Source of the DNA: Prorocentrum cordatum | Lineage: Eukaryota > Sar > Dinophyceae > Prorocentrales > Prorocentraceae | DNA: 64,000 nt | Direction of reading: 5' to 3' | Assembly (NCBI GenBank): GCA_963575745.1 | Contig: CAUYUJ010005758.1 | Coordinates: 356,486-420,485 of the forward strand | Shown here: positions 1 to 10,500 of the stretch, piece by piece | Layout of the letters: every line of letters starts with the position of its first letter | How positions within the stretch are numbered: position 1 is the stretch's first letter | The notes under the pieces: model-generated | What the model was told of the DNA's origin: nothing | The model's input: only the letters and a program-made list of their open reading frames with translations | The model's database searches: none | Program-made: the position numbers and the translations under genes

Positions 1-620
1 GGCACGCCCGCTCGAGCGGAACGATCTCAGGGAGGCTAGAGGCGATGTAGGTTGGCTTCTTATACGTGCAACTATACTGGCAGTTGTGTAGCAGGGCCCA
101 GGCAGACCCGAATGCCTCGATGAAATCCGCGAGGGGTCCCCAGCTGAAGAGCTTGAGTCCAACCGGGCGCTCCAGAGACCAATGCGCGCCATGACGATGA
201 CAAAGTCACAAGAGCCGAAGGGTGACGCGAGACGCTTGCAGTCCCTGATGCTGATGAGGGGAACGATGAGACCGCGAAGCTAGAGGCTCTCTAGAGACCA
301 GAAAATGCACGGCGTGCCGAAGCGCATGTACCAGAACTTCCCGAGGCGGATCCAGCGCGACACGGTGCGAAAAACTGCGTGATCATGAAGGTCGAAGTGG
401 CCCCCATGTTCAATCTCGAAGTGAGGGGTGGAATTCAATCGATTGTCTCCGACAGCTGCTGCGAGCCTGCCGGTGCCCGCGTAGAGCTGGCAACCGATGC
501 CGAGGCTGCTCGGGGGGCGGCGGCGCCTCCGGCAGCGCGCTGGGCGGCGCTTCCACGTCTGAAAGTGGGCCATCTGCAGCGCCCGCTCGCGCGGCCTGGC
601 TGGCATCCGCCTGGCGAAGG
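1..620 (-). pseudogene. Methyltransferase-like module of the retroelement, truncated by window edge
   Basis: After the RNase H region the minus strand reads CQLYAGTGRLAAAV, resembling the SAM-binding motif I (GxG). This is followed by TPHFEIEHGGHFDLHDHAVF and KFWYMRFGTPCIFWSLES, the latter resembling a cytosine methyltransferase PC-containing motif IV. After a stop at 253-255 another frame continues HWSLERPVGLKLFSWGPLAD and NCQYSCTYKKPTYIAS up to base 1. The order (GxG, acidic strand, G.PC..WS, E.P, YKKPT) fits a DNA cytosine methyltransferase-like fold. Retrotransposons with captured methyltransferases are known in dinoflagellates. The identification is inference, and the copy is broken by a stop and a frameshift. 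Confidence 0.4.
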
Positions 621-720
621 TGCCGACCCGCGCCGCCCGCGCTGCCGCCTGCCTGGCGGAGGCCAGCGGCGGGGCCGCAGGGGGCTGGCAGGCGCAGCCG
701 GGCTGGGGGCCCCATCGGGG

Positions 721-1600
721 CTAACTCGTCGTTGGCGGACTCCGCGACCTCCAGGGCTCGCCGGCAGCCCCGCTGCGGGTGATCAGGATGCACGTGGCCC
801 AGCTCGGCGACGCGGCTATCCTGGTCCGCGGGGTTGCGCTCCGACTCGATGTAGCGCGCTTCCACTCAATCTCGCAGCCGCTTTGGCGGGCCGCGCTCAC
901 CCGACAGAACTGCAGGGGGGCCTGGCCCCGTGCCCGCCCTTCCTCGAAGCTGAGGAGGGCCGCCATGTTGTCGCCCAAGCTGCCGACGCGCAGGCCGCGC
1001 GCGCGCTGGTCGCGGGAGGCCCGCGCGAAGCCGAGAAGCTGAGCCCGCGCCTCCCCGGCGCGAGCGGTGGCCGGGCATCTGAAAGCCCCGCGCGCGATCT
1101 CCCCCCATCGGCTCCGCGCCGCGAGCCCGTCTTCCTGGCGCGGCGCCCTGCGCGAGGACGGCCCGCGCGCGCGGGGGGCGCCGATCCACGACGGAGCGCT
1201 TAAATGGAGGTGGGGGCCGCAAGGCCGGCGGCGATCAGGTCGGAGGTCGCAAGCGGGGCGGCGCCCCAGCCGCGCGCGGCGCCCAGGGGGCGACGGGCTC
1301 CTCGTCCTCCATCTTGAACCCCCAGCGCCCCCGAAACCGGAAGGCGCGCGCGACCTCGGCGCCCGAGCCGGCGGCCTTGTGGAAGGCGCGCCCGCGCGCC
1401 GCCAGCGGCCGTCGCCGCCCGAGGCGTCGCCGCAGAAGACCACGCGCGACCAGGAGGTGGCCAGGTCGACATCGGCGAGTAGCACGAGGCCCTGCGCGAC
1501 GCGGAGCTCGTCCAACAGACGCCCGCCGAGGGGTGCGCAGTCGTCCAGGCGTCGGGGGATGCAGCGGCGGCCGTCGTCCAGGGCGGCGAGGGCAGGCCTC
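721..1600 (-). pseudogene. RNase H-like domain of the DIRS-like element
   Basis: Downstream of the RT, the minus strand reads LRVAQGLVLLADVDLATSWS followed by VVFCGDASGGDG, the usual start of the RNase H fold (strand with catalytic Asp). Further along come RVGSLGDNMAALLSFEEGRA and, in a neighbouring frame at about 860-815, RYIESERNPADQDSR. These match the GDN...KGRA and S.ENPAD..SR motifs that close this domain in DIRS-like elements. The two parts are in different frames, so it is a relic. The original substrate would have been the RNA strand of an RNA/DNA hybrid. Confidence 0.5.
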
Positions 1601-2565
1601 GGGATCATAATGCGGTTTTCCAAGTGTCCGCGCACCATCGAAAACGACACCGACGGCGGCGCGCGGCTGCGTGGACTCGACCAGGTCACGGCAGCCGATG
1701 CCGAGGAAATCGAAGGCCCGCTGCGCGCCGCGCAGTACGCCCTCAGCGTCGTCAAAACTCAAGCCGATCACGTTGGCATTGTCGACGCAGGGCTGCGCCA
1801 GATGCCGCCCCGGGGCCAGACGAGGGGCTGGGCAGCTCCCATTGACCAGACGGCCGCCGTCAGCGCAGCCGATGCTCAGAAGCCCCTTGCCCTGCGCTTC
1901 CTCGAGCAGGTCCTGGCAGAAAAACGAAGGCCGCGACCGCCCCATCACGTGGCCGCAGAAGACGGCGTGCATCCTGATGCCCCCGGATACCTTCACGGGA
2001 TTGCCGCCCGACGGCGAGCAGACGGGGGGATCGCCGAACTCGGGCGCAATATTCTCGGGGAGGTCGACGCCGAACCAGTCCGCGATGCGCTCGTCCGCGA
2101 ACCGGTAGAACCCGCCCTTGAGGTCGAGGCCCGCGGCGCGCGCATCGGCCGACGACGGGCCCGCGCCCTCGGCGGCCAGGGCCTGGTCCGGCAGATCCAA
2201 GCCAGCGAGCGCCCCGGCCGAGCCCAAGGCAGCGCGCGGCGGCCGGCGGTGGAGCGAGGACGGCCCCCGCCCATCCAGCACCGGCCTCAGGGGCCCATCA
2301 GGGGCCCATTTTTCTCGCCCACGCAGAAGGCGCCAACGCGGCCGCGGGTGGAGAGCGGGAAGCCGACCAGCCTGGCAGCGTGCAGGCGTTCGGCGAAGTC
2401 GATGCGGGCACGGCGGTCGCGCCTAAGCACGGGGTCCACGTGCGGGGTTAAAGGCTGGGCGAGCTCGAGGTCCTGCAGGGCGTCGAGCTCGGCCTCGGAT
2501 CTGAAGATGAGGCCGTCGGCCTGGCCCAGATAGCGGCGGCCCCCGGGCCCGAGGCGGCCGCGCAA
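1235..2565 (-). pseudogene. Reverse transcriptase domain of the DIRS-like element
   Basis: The minus-strand frame 2565-2287 has a finger-like segment (DFAERLHAARLVGF followed by GRVGAFCVGEKNG). It connects to the frame 2281-1235 with LDLKGGFYRFADERIADWFGVDLP, FCGHVMGRSRPSFFCQDLLEEA and the palm motif PCVDNANVIGLSFDDAEGV. The VDN box followed by IGL is the catalytic C motif of this RT family. It is followed by an alpha-helical stretch ending in AVGVVFDGARTLGKP, the usual lead-in to the thumb. The joint between frames and the loss of some conserved spacing show the gene is not functional. Confidence 0.6.
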
Positions 2566-3054
2566 ATCCCGGGGCGGCCGATTCCAGGCTGAAGTACAGG
2601 TCGTGGCTCTTCACTAACGTCGGCGTAGGCTGCTGACGGTTGGACATCGGGCCTGTCGCCGCAGTTCTCGATGTGCCAACTGACGCGCCGGCTGATCGAG
2701 CGCTGCGCCTCCGAGAGGCGCCGGCCCGAGGTTGGCCGATGCGCCCGAAGGGCGCGCGATGGGGCGTCGAGGGCGCTCAGAGACCAAATCGCCTCGCTCA
2801 CGCACCGCACTCGCGACCGCGATGCAGGCCCAGCATGGCCGCCGCGCGCGAGCACCTCCCCGTTCAGCGGGAGGGGCCCGGGAAGGGGTCGCCGTGGCAG
2901 CGCCCCTGGATAGCGCGGTAATCCCTGGCCGGATCTGGTCGGGGGCCATATCCGGCGTCGCCCGACCGCCAAGCCCCGCCCATGCCGGAGCAAGCGAGCA
3001 GGCCACCGTCCACCTCGAAGTCCACCAGGAAGCCCAGCTGTCCGAGGAAAGCGA

Positions 3055-3806
3055 CTAGAGGGGCACCCAGGCACATGGCGCTGTTGCAGCAGGTGTCGCC
3101 GTCGTTCCTGCTCCATTGACCTGGGCGCCCCAGGGCCAATGGCTCCCGTCGGCAGAGTCGGCGGCTTTCCCGGCCCTGCCAGCCTTGCCGCCCTTGTTCT
3201 TGCCCATGCCACCCTTCGCGGCCTTGCAAGAGTTGTCCACCTCCTCGTTCCACGGCCGCTCCTGCTTCATGATCTGCGCGTCGTCGCGGCGCTGCGTCGA
3301 CACCCGCTCCGCGAGGTCTGGAAGCTGCGCGCGCCCGTCCTCCGCCACGGGCGCGGCGAATACGCCCTCCAGGTTGGAGAAGTCCGGCGCCTTCGAGTTC
3401 TGCCGAACCGCCGCCTCCACCTCGAAGAGCCCACGACCGACTCTGGGTCGGCCAAAGCGGCCTGGGGCAGCGGGTCGCCGAAGCCCGGGTGGGACGTGTC
3501 GGCGATCAGCCAGCGACCGCCCTCGGGCTGCGCGTCGGCGGCCCCAGTGAGCCCGTACACGGCGAAAAACTCCTTGGCCCCCCGACGGATCTGAAACAGT
3601 TCCTCGGCGCTGATCGTGTCGAACGCGTAGACCTCGCCCCGCGCCCGTCGCGCGAACTCCGTGCTGCGGGTGAGCGGGATCACCCTGTGGGCTGTCACGT
3701 CCAAGCACTGGATACTCATGTCTGGCGTGCAAGCGATCCACGGGTTGGGCGTCGCCAGCATCAGCACCCCCATGTGCCATCTGAACCCGTTCGGGCCATC
3801 GAACAA
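3055..3806 (-). pseudogene. Gag-like protein of the retroelement, frameshifted and internally deleted
   Basis: The first frame (3806 to about 3430) starts FDGPNGFRWHMGVLMLATPN and continues through CLDVTAHRVIPLTRSTEF, EELFQIRRGAKEFFAVYG and RWLIADTSHPGFGD. The reading then moves to another frame with FEVEAAVRQNSKAPDFSNLEG and a Lys/Gly-rich tail (KGGMGKNKGGKAGRAGK), which ends at 3055. In the family as I remember it, several hundred residues separate these two parts, so an internal deletion is likely. No ATG precedes the first motif. The role as a nucleic-acid-binding structural protein is inferred from its position before RT and from the basic tail. Confidence 0.5.
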
Positions 3807-3845
3807 TTAAGTATATCAGGATTTGACGCTTTGGGATATCAAGCG

Positions 3846-4289
3846 TCAGCGCCGCCGCTGCAATTGCGCTTTAGTCGAAGGAGTGGCGAGTGGCTCCAGC
3901 CCGTCCAAATCGACGAGAGCCCTGCTGCTGCCTTTGCCAGGGGCCGCTGCGCCGAGGAGCCGGCGCACAACGCGGAAGACCAGCTGTGCGCCCAGCGTCA
4001 GGGTCGCCCCGACGAGCAGCCCGAGGATGAGCCAGGCTCAGCCCCAGCACACGCACGGGGCCTCCGCGCCCGCCGGGTCCGCCGCGCCGGGCGGCGCCGC
4101 CTGGCACGCGGCGGCCAACGCTGCAGCGGCCGGCGCTGCCGCCTGAGCGGCGACCAGGGGGCAGGCAGGGCACGGCGGCGCCGCCGGGCAGGACACGGTC
4201 GCGCAGCTAAGCGCGCAGACCGGGCACGGCGGGCAAGCCAGCTGCGACGGGCACCGGGCAAGGTAGCCCATCGCAAGGTTGGTGCCCAC
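3846..4289 (-). pseudogene. Small Cys-rich ORF with one transmembrane segment, interrupted by one TGA
   Basis: About 147 codons are open on the minus strand except for a single in-frame TGA at 4038-4040. The first half has repeated CP.C-type spacing (ACPPCPVC, SCPAAPPCPACP) after an ATG-containing start at GTNLAMGYLARCP. Immediately after the TGA comes a hydrophobic stretch (AWLILGLLVGATLTLGAQLV), then basic residues and the tail RALVDLDGLEPLATPST. The ORF ends 40 bases before the gag-like frame, so it probably belongs to the same retroelement. The function is unknown; a membrane-anchored Cys-rich protein is the only thing the sequence supports. The TGA suggests decay, though read-through cannot be excluded. 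Confidence 0.45.
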
Positions 4290-4559
4290 GTCCAGCAGGC
4301 ACTGTCACATCCAGCCCGCGGAGCTCGCGGCATGGCCGTTCGAACTGCCAAAAAGCAATGGAATGACAGTCACATCGATCCTCGATGAGCGGTCGCCCTC
4401 GAGCTCACAGCAAGAGATGTTGGGATCAGAACAATCATTGTCCAAGCAGCCTCACGGCCAGCACTCAGCATCATAGACGAATCGGCCTGCAGGCTGCGGT
4501 TGTGGCTCAACCAGTTTCCTTGACACAACCCCGTCCTGGCAACTTTCGTCAGTCAGTCG

Positions 4560-5269
4560 ACGACAAAACACCCGAGCAGTCCTTAACCGTGCTTGGATGG
4601 GAAAACTCCTCCCAACCCTCCACCCACCCTCCCCCGTACCCTCCTCCCGCTTCCCTCCTCCCTCCATCTCCTCCTTTTGTTTCCTCCTCATCCCCTTCCT
4701 CCTCCACCTCACCCCCCCCTTCTCCAAATACTCTCCATCCGCCTCCCCCCTCGCCACCCCCTGTCTTCACAACTCCTCCTTCGCCCAGTACATGTCGTCA
4801 CGGACGATCTTGTTGCCGCGCCTGATCATGCTCCTCTGATACTGAAAGAACATGTCCACCTCCCTCCTCGACTTCGCCTCCGCTGCCGCTGGATTGAAGC
4901 CACCGCCACCTGGGATATGCAGAACCGCGCGCGCACGAGGAACGCAAATCTTCGTTGCTGGCGACGCTCAGAGGGGACCACGATTTTTCTCACTCTCCAA
5001 CTCACACTTCCTCCTCCTCCTCCTCTTCCTCCTCCTCCTCATCATCATCAGCATCATCAGCATCACAATACCACCACCAAAACCATCACCATCACCATCA
5101 CCATCACCATCACCATCACCATCACCATCACCATCACCATCACCATCACCATCACCACTACCATCACCATCACCATCACCATCACCATCACCATCACCAT
5201 CACCATCACCATCACCATCACCATCACCATCACCATCACCATCACCATCACCATCACCATCACCATCAC

Positions 5270-5310
<41 letters not shown>

Positions 5311-5369
5311 CTATCATCAGCCTCACCATCGTCATCAGCATCAAAACCATAATCAGCATCAACTTGCAT

Positions 5370-5400
<31 letters not shown>

Positions 5401-5425
5401 ATCATCATCATCATCATCATCATCG

Positions 5426-5460
<35 letters not shown>

Positions 5461-5535
5461 GACATCGTCATCGTCATCGTCATCGTCATCATCACCATCA
5501 CCATCATCATCACCATCATCATCTCTATCAGCATC
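4560..5535. repeat. Pyrimidine-rich tract and long CCATCA/ATC microsatellite
   Basis: From 4600 to about 4800 the plus strand is almost pure C/T with scattered A. From 5083 to about 5275 it is an uninterrupted (CCATCA)n hexamer array, merging into (ATC)n up to about 5330. After a short break it resumes as ATC/GTC triplets to 5535. The poly-His, poly-Ser and poly-Asp ORFs over this stretch are products of the repeat and are not annotated. The hexamer run itself is nearly perfect, which suggests recent expansion. Confidence 0.9.
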
Positions 5536-6700
5536 ACCACCATCATCGACATTATCCAATAGGCATTGGGCTCAAGGCCGATGAGGGTTCCATCGGCCGC
5601 GAGTTCGATGGGCGCTGTGATCGGAAGGGCCGCTATGACGCCAAGGACCCAAATCCAAGTCTTCTATATAGAAACGGCCTCACAGGCCACAGCAATTCCA
5701 GAAATGAGAATTCAACAATCCGAATCATTTTAAGGCTGTTCGCTCTTGCACGTGCGCGTGACATTCAACGAGTACATCCCGAACCCCCTGCACCCGCCTT
5801 CTTCGTCTTCGGTCATACCCCCTTGAGGGTATATCCTCCTCACCTGCCACGTGGATTCAGCGCAGCCCTAAAATTGGGGAAGAGAGGACGGATGGAAGGA
5901 GGAGGAAAAGGATGGAGCACGAGAGAAATTAGCAGGAGTGAGCTAGGAGGAGAAAACACGTGGCAGAACCACACGGGCTGATCGGGCGGGTAGACCCTAG
6001 CGGGCGGGTCGGGAGGCGAGCCCAGACGGCCAGGTCGAGCAGGGGGGTTGCTGACGCGTAGTCTCAAGCGATAGCTCGACTCCCGAGTGAATCGTGCGAA
6101 AGGCCAAAGAGGGAGCATGCTTCCTGAGTGTCGAGGGCGCGGCGTCTGAATACATTGCGAAGAAGTCCCACGCACGAGCGCGATTCCTGCATAAATTGTG
6201 GGGAGGCCCCGCGCAAGAGCGCGATTTCCCAATCTCTTGTGAGGACGTATCAGGGGAGCTGATGCTGTTGCCACTCGGGGGCCAAGTGCGCAGACTGATG
6301 ACACCCAACTTTCCCTGATAAAGACCGGGTGCGAGCTCCGAAAGGACCACTTTAATTGAAAGGAAAGGTGCAATGGCTACCGGAGGGGGAGATCCACAAT
6401 GAATATTCTTTAGAAACGGGCTCTCAACAACAACAGCAACAACAACAACAAAACACAAAAACAACATCATCATCACCATCACCATCATCTTCGTAACAAT
6501 GGATGTCCTCCTCTTCCTCCTTGCAACCCTCCTCCTTCCGTGCTCCTCCCTCCCACGTGGCACGTTTCAACATTAACCGAAAGCACCCCCACGTCATTTT
6601 CTTCGGGGCGTGTGGGACGGGGGGAGGAGAAGGATTATGCGTCTCCTGGCGACCCCCTCCGTAAGCGCGTCGGCGGGTGATCGCGAGGGTCAGGCCGCAC
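5536..6700. other. No gene recognised
   Basis: Mixed-composition sequence with short ORFs only and no motif I can place. A GGCATTGGGCTCAAG string at about 5562 resembles part of the dinoflagellate spliced leader but has a deletion and mismatches. Confidence 0.5.
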
Positions 6701-6749
6701 GCGGCTCCTGCGGGGAAAGCTGGCAGCGCACAACTCCGACAGCGTGTGG

Positions 6750-7090
6750 GGGAGGAGGAGCTGGCGGAGGAGGAGGAGGAGGAGGCGCAGGAGGAGGAGG
6801 ATGAGGAGGAGGAAGAGGAGGAGGAGGAGGAGGAGGTGGAGGAGGACAAGGACGACGACGAGGGGGAAGACAAAGAGGGAGAGGAGGCAAGCTAGTTGCG
6901 CTCGCGCCTGATATGATATCTTATGGCGCTGAATGTTCCTCTATTCGCGGACGCGTATCATAACCGACCTGCGAATCACACAGACACTGTTACTCGGAAT
7001 CGGAAGAACGGGGCTGCGTGCAGAGGAGGAGGAAGCGGCGGGTGAGCAGGAAGAACAAGGAGAGGAAAAGGAGGAGGCCGAGCCACAGCA
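6750..7090. repeat. GGA/GAC-rich microsatellite clusters
   Basis: Plus-strand GGA triplets interspersed with GAC and GCG at 6750-6890 and GGA/GAA triplets at 7020-7085. The Glu-rich and Pro/Ser-rich ORFs on both strands are by-products. Confidence 0.8.
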
Positions 7091-7599
7091 ACAGGAACTA
7101 AGCGGAAGGATCGGGAAGGAAAGGAGGACCATGGGACGGAGGACAAGGGGACATGATGGGGGTGACGACGATAATGAACAACTCAAACTGAAAAAAAAGT
7201 TGCCCGCGCCGGGGCGAGACGAACAGCAGCAGCAGAAACTGGACTGTGGTGTGGATCGGGAGGACCAGAGGAAGGCGGAGGATGAGAAGTGATAGGAGGA
7301 CCACAATGAAGCAACACCCGGATGCAGAAAAGCGGACCGCGCCAGGGCGAGAGCGCCGTTCTGAACGACGGGGGCAACGCGCCACGCTGCAGCGGCAACA
7401 CTTTTCTGAAACACCGAAAACGATTGGATTGCCAAAAGAACGTAAAGAAATCAAGGTTGACACCGCGCGCGTAAAAACAACACGCGGAAAAGGGCTGGAT
7501 ATCATCCCGACAACATCCGGGGAGAGAGAAACGCATTCATGTTGTTTATCTGTAGAGAAGAGCGCCTGCAGGAGGAAGTCGGAGAAATAGGGGAAAAAG

Positions 7600-10500
7600 G
7601 AGGAGGGACAAGGGGGAAAGACGGAGGGAGGGAATGAAGGAATGAGCCTTATGGAACCTTTTGGCCATGGTCAAGGCGCCGAACTACAACCAGCGACGCA
7701 GGCGCACCCTAGGACAGGCACGAGCCTCCTCACTCACCCAGTCCCGACCAAACTCACCTGCGCCAGTACTCCCCTGGGGCGTGAAGGTCGGCAAGCGGCT
7801 GGTCACATCACTCATTCGCTGCCCACGCGCGAGTGAAGGATGGCCCTTAGGGCGCCCTCGCGCGGAAGATTTAAACACGTGCGAAATCTGTAAAGCATCT
7901 CTGCCGACTGACTCGTAAAACCAAGACACTCCTGCAACATATGCTAAGGGCCCTGGGTAGTGAATCTGTCGCAGCGGTGGCAAAACGTCATGCGATTCGC
8001 CACTCCGGATAGCAGCCGCTGACACAGGACACAAGATGCCTCCACTGGCCGCAGCCGCCTGGTTGCTGGCTTCGGGCGGGATCATCCACGGCGTTGCACG
8101 CAAATGCAACGGACCATGGGGCTGGACCAGCCTTTGGCGCTGGCCCGGCCATCGCATGGGCCAGAGCTTGCCTGGCAAGACAAGCGAGGATCCGCCCGCG
8201 ACGCCGCGCGCCGACCGGGCGGCCGCCTTGCCCTAGATCTCACTCGAACGCCCTTTGGAGCCAGAGCGCCTCGCGCGCGGGACGGCGGACCAAAGAGACA
8301 ATGGCGTCACGTTCGCCACCTCGTTGCCACGCGTCAGAAGCCCGCGATGCCACCTGCTCGCACCGAATCTCCCGCGCCCCGCAAGCGTCTCGGGCTTCGC
8401 GAGCCCGCTGCGAGAGGGTCTCGGCTGCGCGGCGCTGCCAGGCGGCGACGCCGCGCCCGAAGCAGCGTCTCATGATCTGTCGCGAGCAGCAGGAACGCCG
8501 TCGCTTCGACCGCCCGTGGCACTGTCTGCCGCGGGCCGACGAGAAGCTCAGATCGGCCCACAGAGCCTTGCCATGTGGTCCACGCTCGAGCACGGCGATC
8601 GCCGCCCCGTAGAGTCGCCTCCGCCCCCGAACACGACCCCCCACGCTCCCCGCCCATCACAGCCGCAGCCCGCCTGACCAGATCCACGTCGAAGCGCGGG
8701 GTCACGAGAGCTCACGCAGCCTCAGGAGCAATTCAGACTGCGGTTGGCCAGGGCGACCAGAAAAAACGCGGAGGACTTCGTAGATGCTTCGCCCCCGCAG
8801 ACGTCGTCGCCATAAGTGAGCGTCGCTGAACCGACCCCGAACCCCACGGGCGCGGCCTGGGCCCCGCAGGCCGATTTACCCCCCAAGATGGGAACATATA
8901 CTGTTCCCTTTGGGTTTCGCTGGGTATATCCTCAACTGCGATGGTGAGATGGCGGGGGTCTGGATGGGGATGGGGATGGGGGTGGGGCGGGGATAAGGGG
9001 GCGGCTAAAAGATGCTGAACAACAGCCAGATCCCGCGCGCAGTATCACTAGCGTCCGCGCCGCTTGGCGCCGCGAATGCCCCCGCGCGGCCGCCGGCTTC
9101 CTGCCGCGACTGCCGGGCGCGAGGCCCCAGCCTGAGGCGTCTCCGCCCATGGCGACGCGTCCGCGAGCATCTCGGCCGGCGGCGACGGCGACCCCTGCAA
9201 GGGGCCGCTCTCTGGACGCCGCTCCAGCGACAATGGATCGACCTCGATCGCCAATTGGACGCGCCCTTCCCGATCGTCAGCCTCCGTCGCCGCCGCAGCA
9301 AGCGCTCTGGTCACCGCGTCTTCACGGCCCCGCGCGCGGCCGAAGGAGCGCGCCCCGCCCTCGTCGCGGCGCCCGCGCGCGCCGCGGAAGCCCCACCGCC
9401 CCCGCCCACAGCGCTGCGCGACGCGCGCGCCTTGCCAGCATCGCATCGCGCGCGGGCGCCCACCGTGGGGCCACGCGCGCCACGTCCTGGGCCGCGCCCC
9501 AGGCCGTGGGCCCCCCCTCGCGAATCTCTCCAACTCATTAAGCATCTGCCCGGGGCCGCCTCCGCTCCGCAGCCCCTCGCCGCCCTCGCGCCCCGGGCCC
9601 GCGTCTGAGCCTGTGGGCCCGTGGGCCCGAGGCTCTCGCCCTTCGCCGTCTGCCGCGCCCCGTCGTCGTTTCGGCCACGCGCAAGAGTGACCCTGGGTGA
9701 GAGTGACCTTTGGTGCGCGGCTTTTGGGGGGCCGCGGGGGGGCCATGCCTGGGCGCGCAAGCCGCTGATCCTGCCTCGTTTTCAGCCACCTGCAGCACGG
9801 GGGGTCCATCTGTGTCCGCGCCAAAGGTCACTCCGGCGAGGGGTCACTCTTACGTCTAGTCGATCGTTGCGCGCAGCAGCCGGGCGGCGCCGCCGGGCGG
9901 GCGGGTTCGACGAGGCCGCGGCCCAGGCCCAACAGCAGCGCCGCCTCCGCGCCAATCGGGCCCAGCAGTCGGCGGCGGCGGGGGCGGCGGCGAACCGCTC
10001 GAGCCAGGGCGCGTCTTACGCAAGGCCCAGCGCGCTGGACTCGGCAGAGGAGAGACGGCCCCAGTGTCCACGATGAGCGCCGCGCGCCCAGCGCAGAACG
10101 ACCTACCGCGCGCGGGCCGCGCAGGCCCAAGATCACCGCCGGCGCGGACGCGACGACGGCCCAGCTGGCGCGGCGCCTCCGCCCGGCTATTCGCACGGGC
10201 GCCATCCTTTGCCTGGCGCACGGGGGCTGACCAGGTGAGGGCGCCATCATTCCACGACCCGCGGGGCTCCTTGACCAGCCCCAACAGCTCGCGCATCCGC
10301 GGAATCCACCGACGCGAGCCCCCACGCGCGGTATAGATCCTCCATCGACCAGAGGCCGCGTCGAGGACGAGGCCATGCAGCGGCTGCCCCCCCAGGCGCA
10401 GGATACCCCCCTGGCCCTGGCGGGGCCCCGCCACGATGCTCGACCAATCCCGCATTCTGGGCCGCCGCCGCCGCGCCCTCGGCGATCGCGCGCGCTCGCG

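Larger units (their letters stand above)
1..4300 (-). mobile_element. Decayed DIRS/tyrosine-recombinase-like retroelement, 3' end beyond window
   Basis: Reading down the minus strand from about 4300 to 1, retroelement modules follow one another in a sensible order: a small Cys-rich ORF with a membrane segment, a gag-like protein, a reverse transcriptase, an RNase H-like domain and a methyltransferase-like domain. Each module lies in a different frame or is split by frameshifts and stops, so the copy is dead. The RT and RNase H motifs (VDN box; GDN...NPAD end motif) resemble those of DIRS/Ngaro-type elements in dinoflagellates. The assignment is from motif memory. No terminal repeats or recombinase can be seen because the window ends inside the element. 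Confidence 0.6.

Noticed and set aside
5556-5577. GGCATTGGGCTCAAG resembling the end of the dinoflagellate spliced leader (relict leader of a retroposed gene)
   Set aside because: It lacks two T residues and the CCGTAG 5' part, and no coding sequence follows; chance similarity is likely.
4955-5584. Poly-His, poly-Ser and poly-Asp proteins across the CCATCA array
   Set aside because: They exist in several frames and on both strands and have no conserved flanks.
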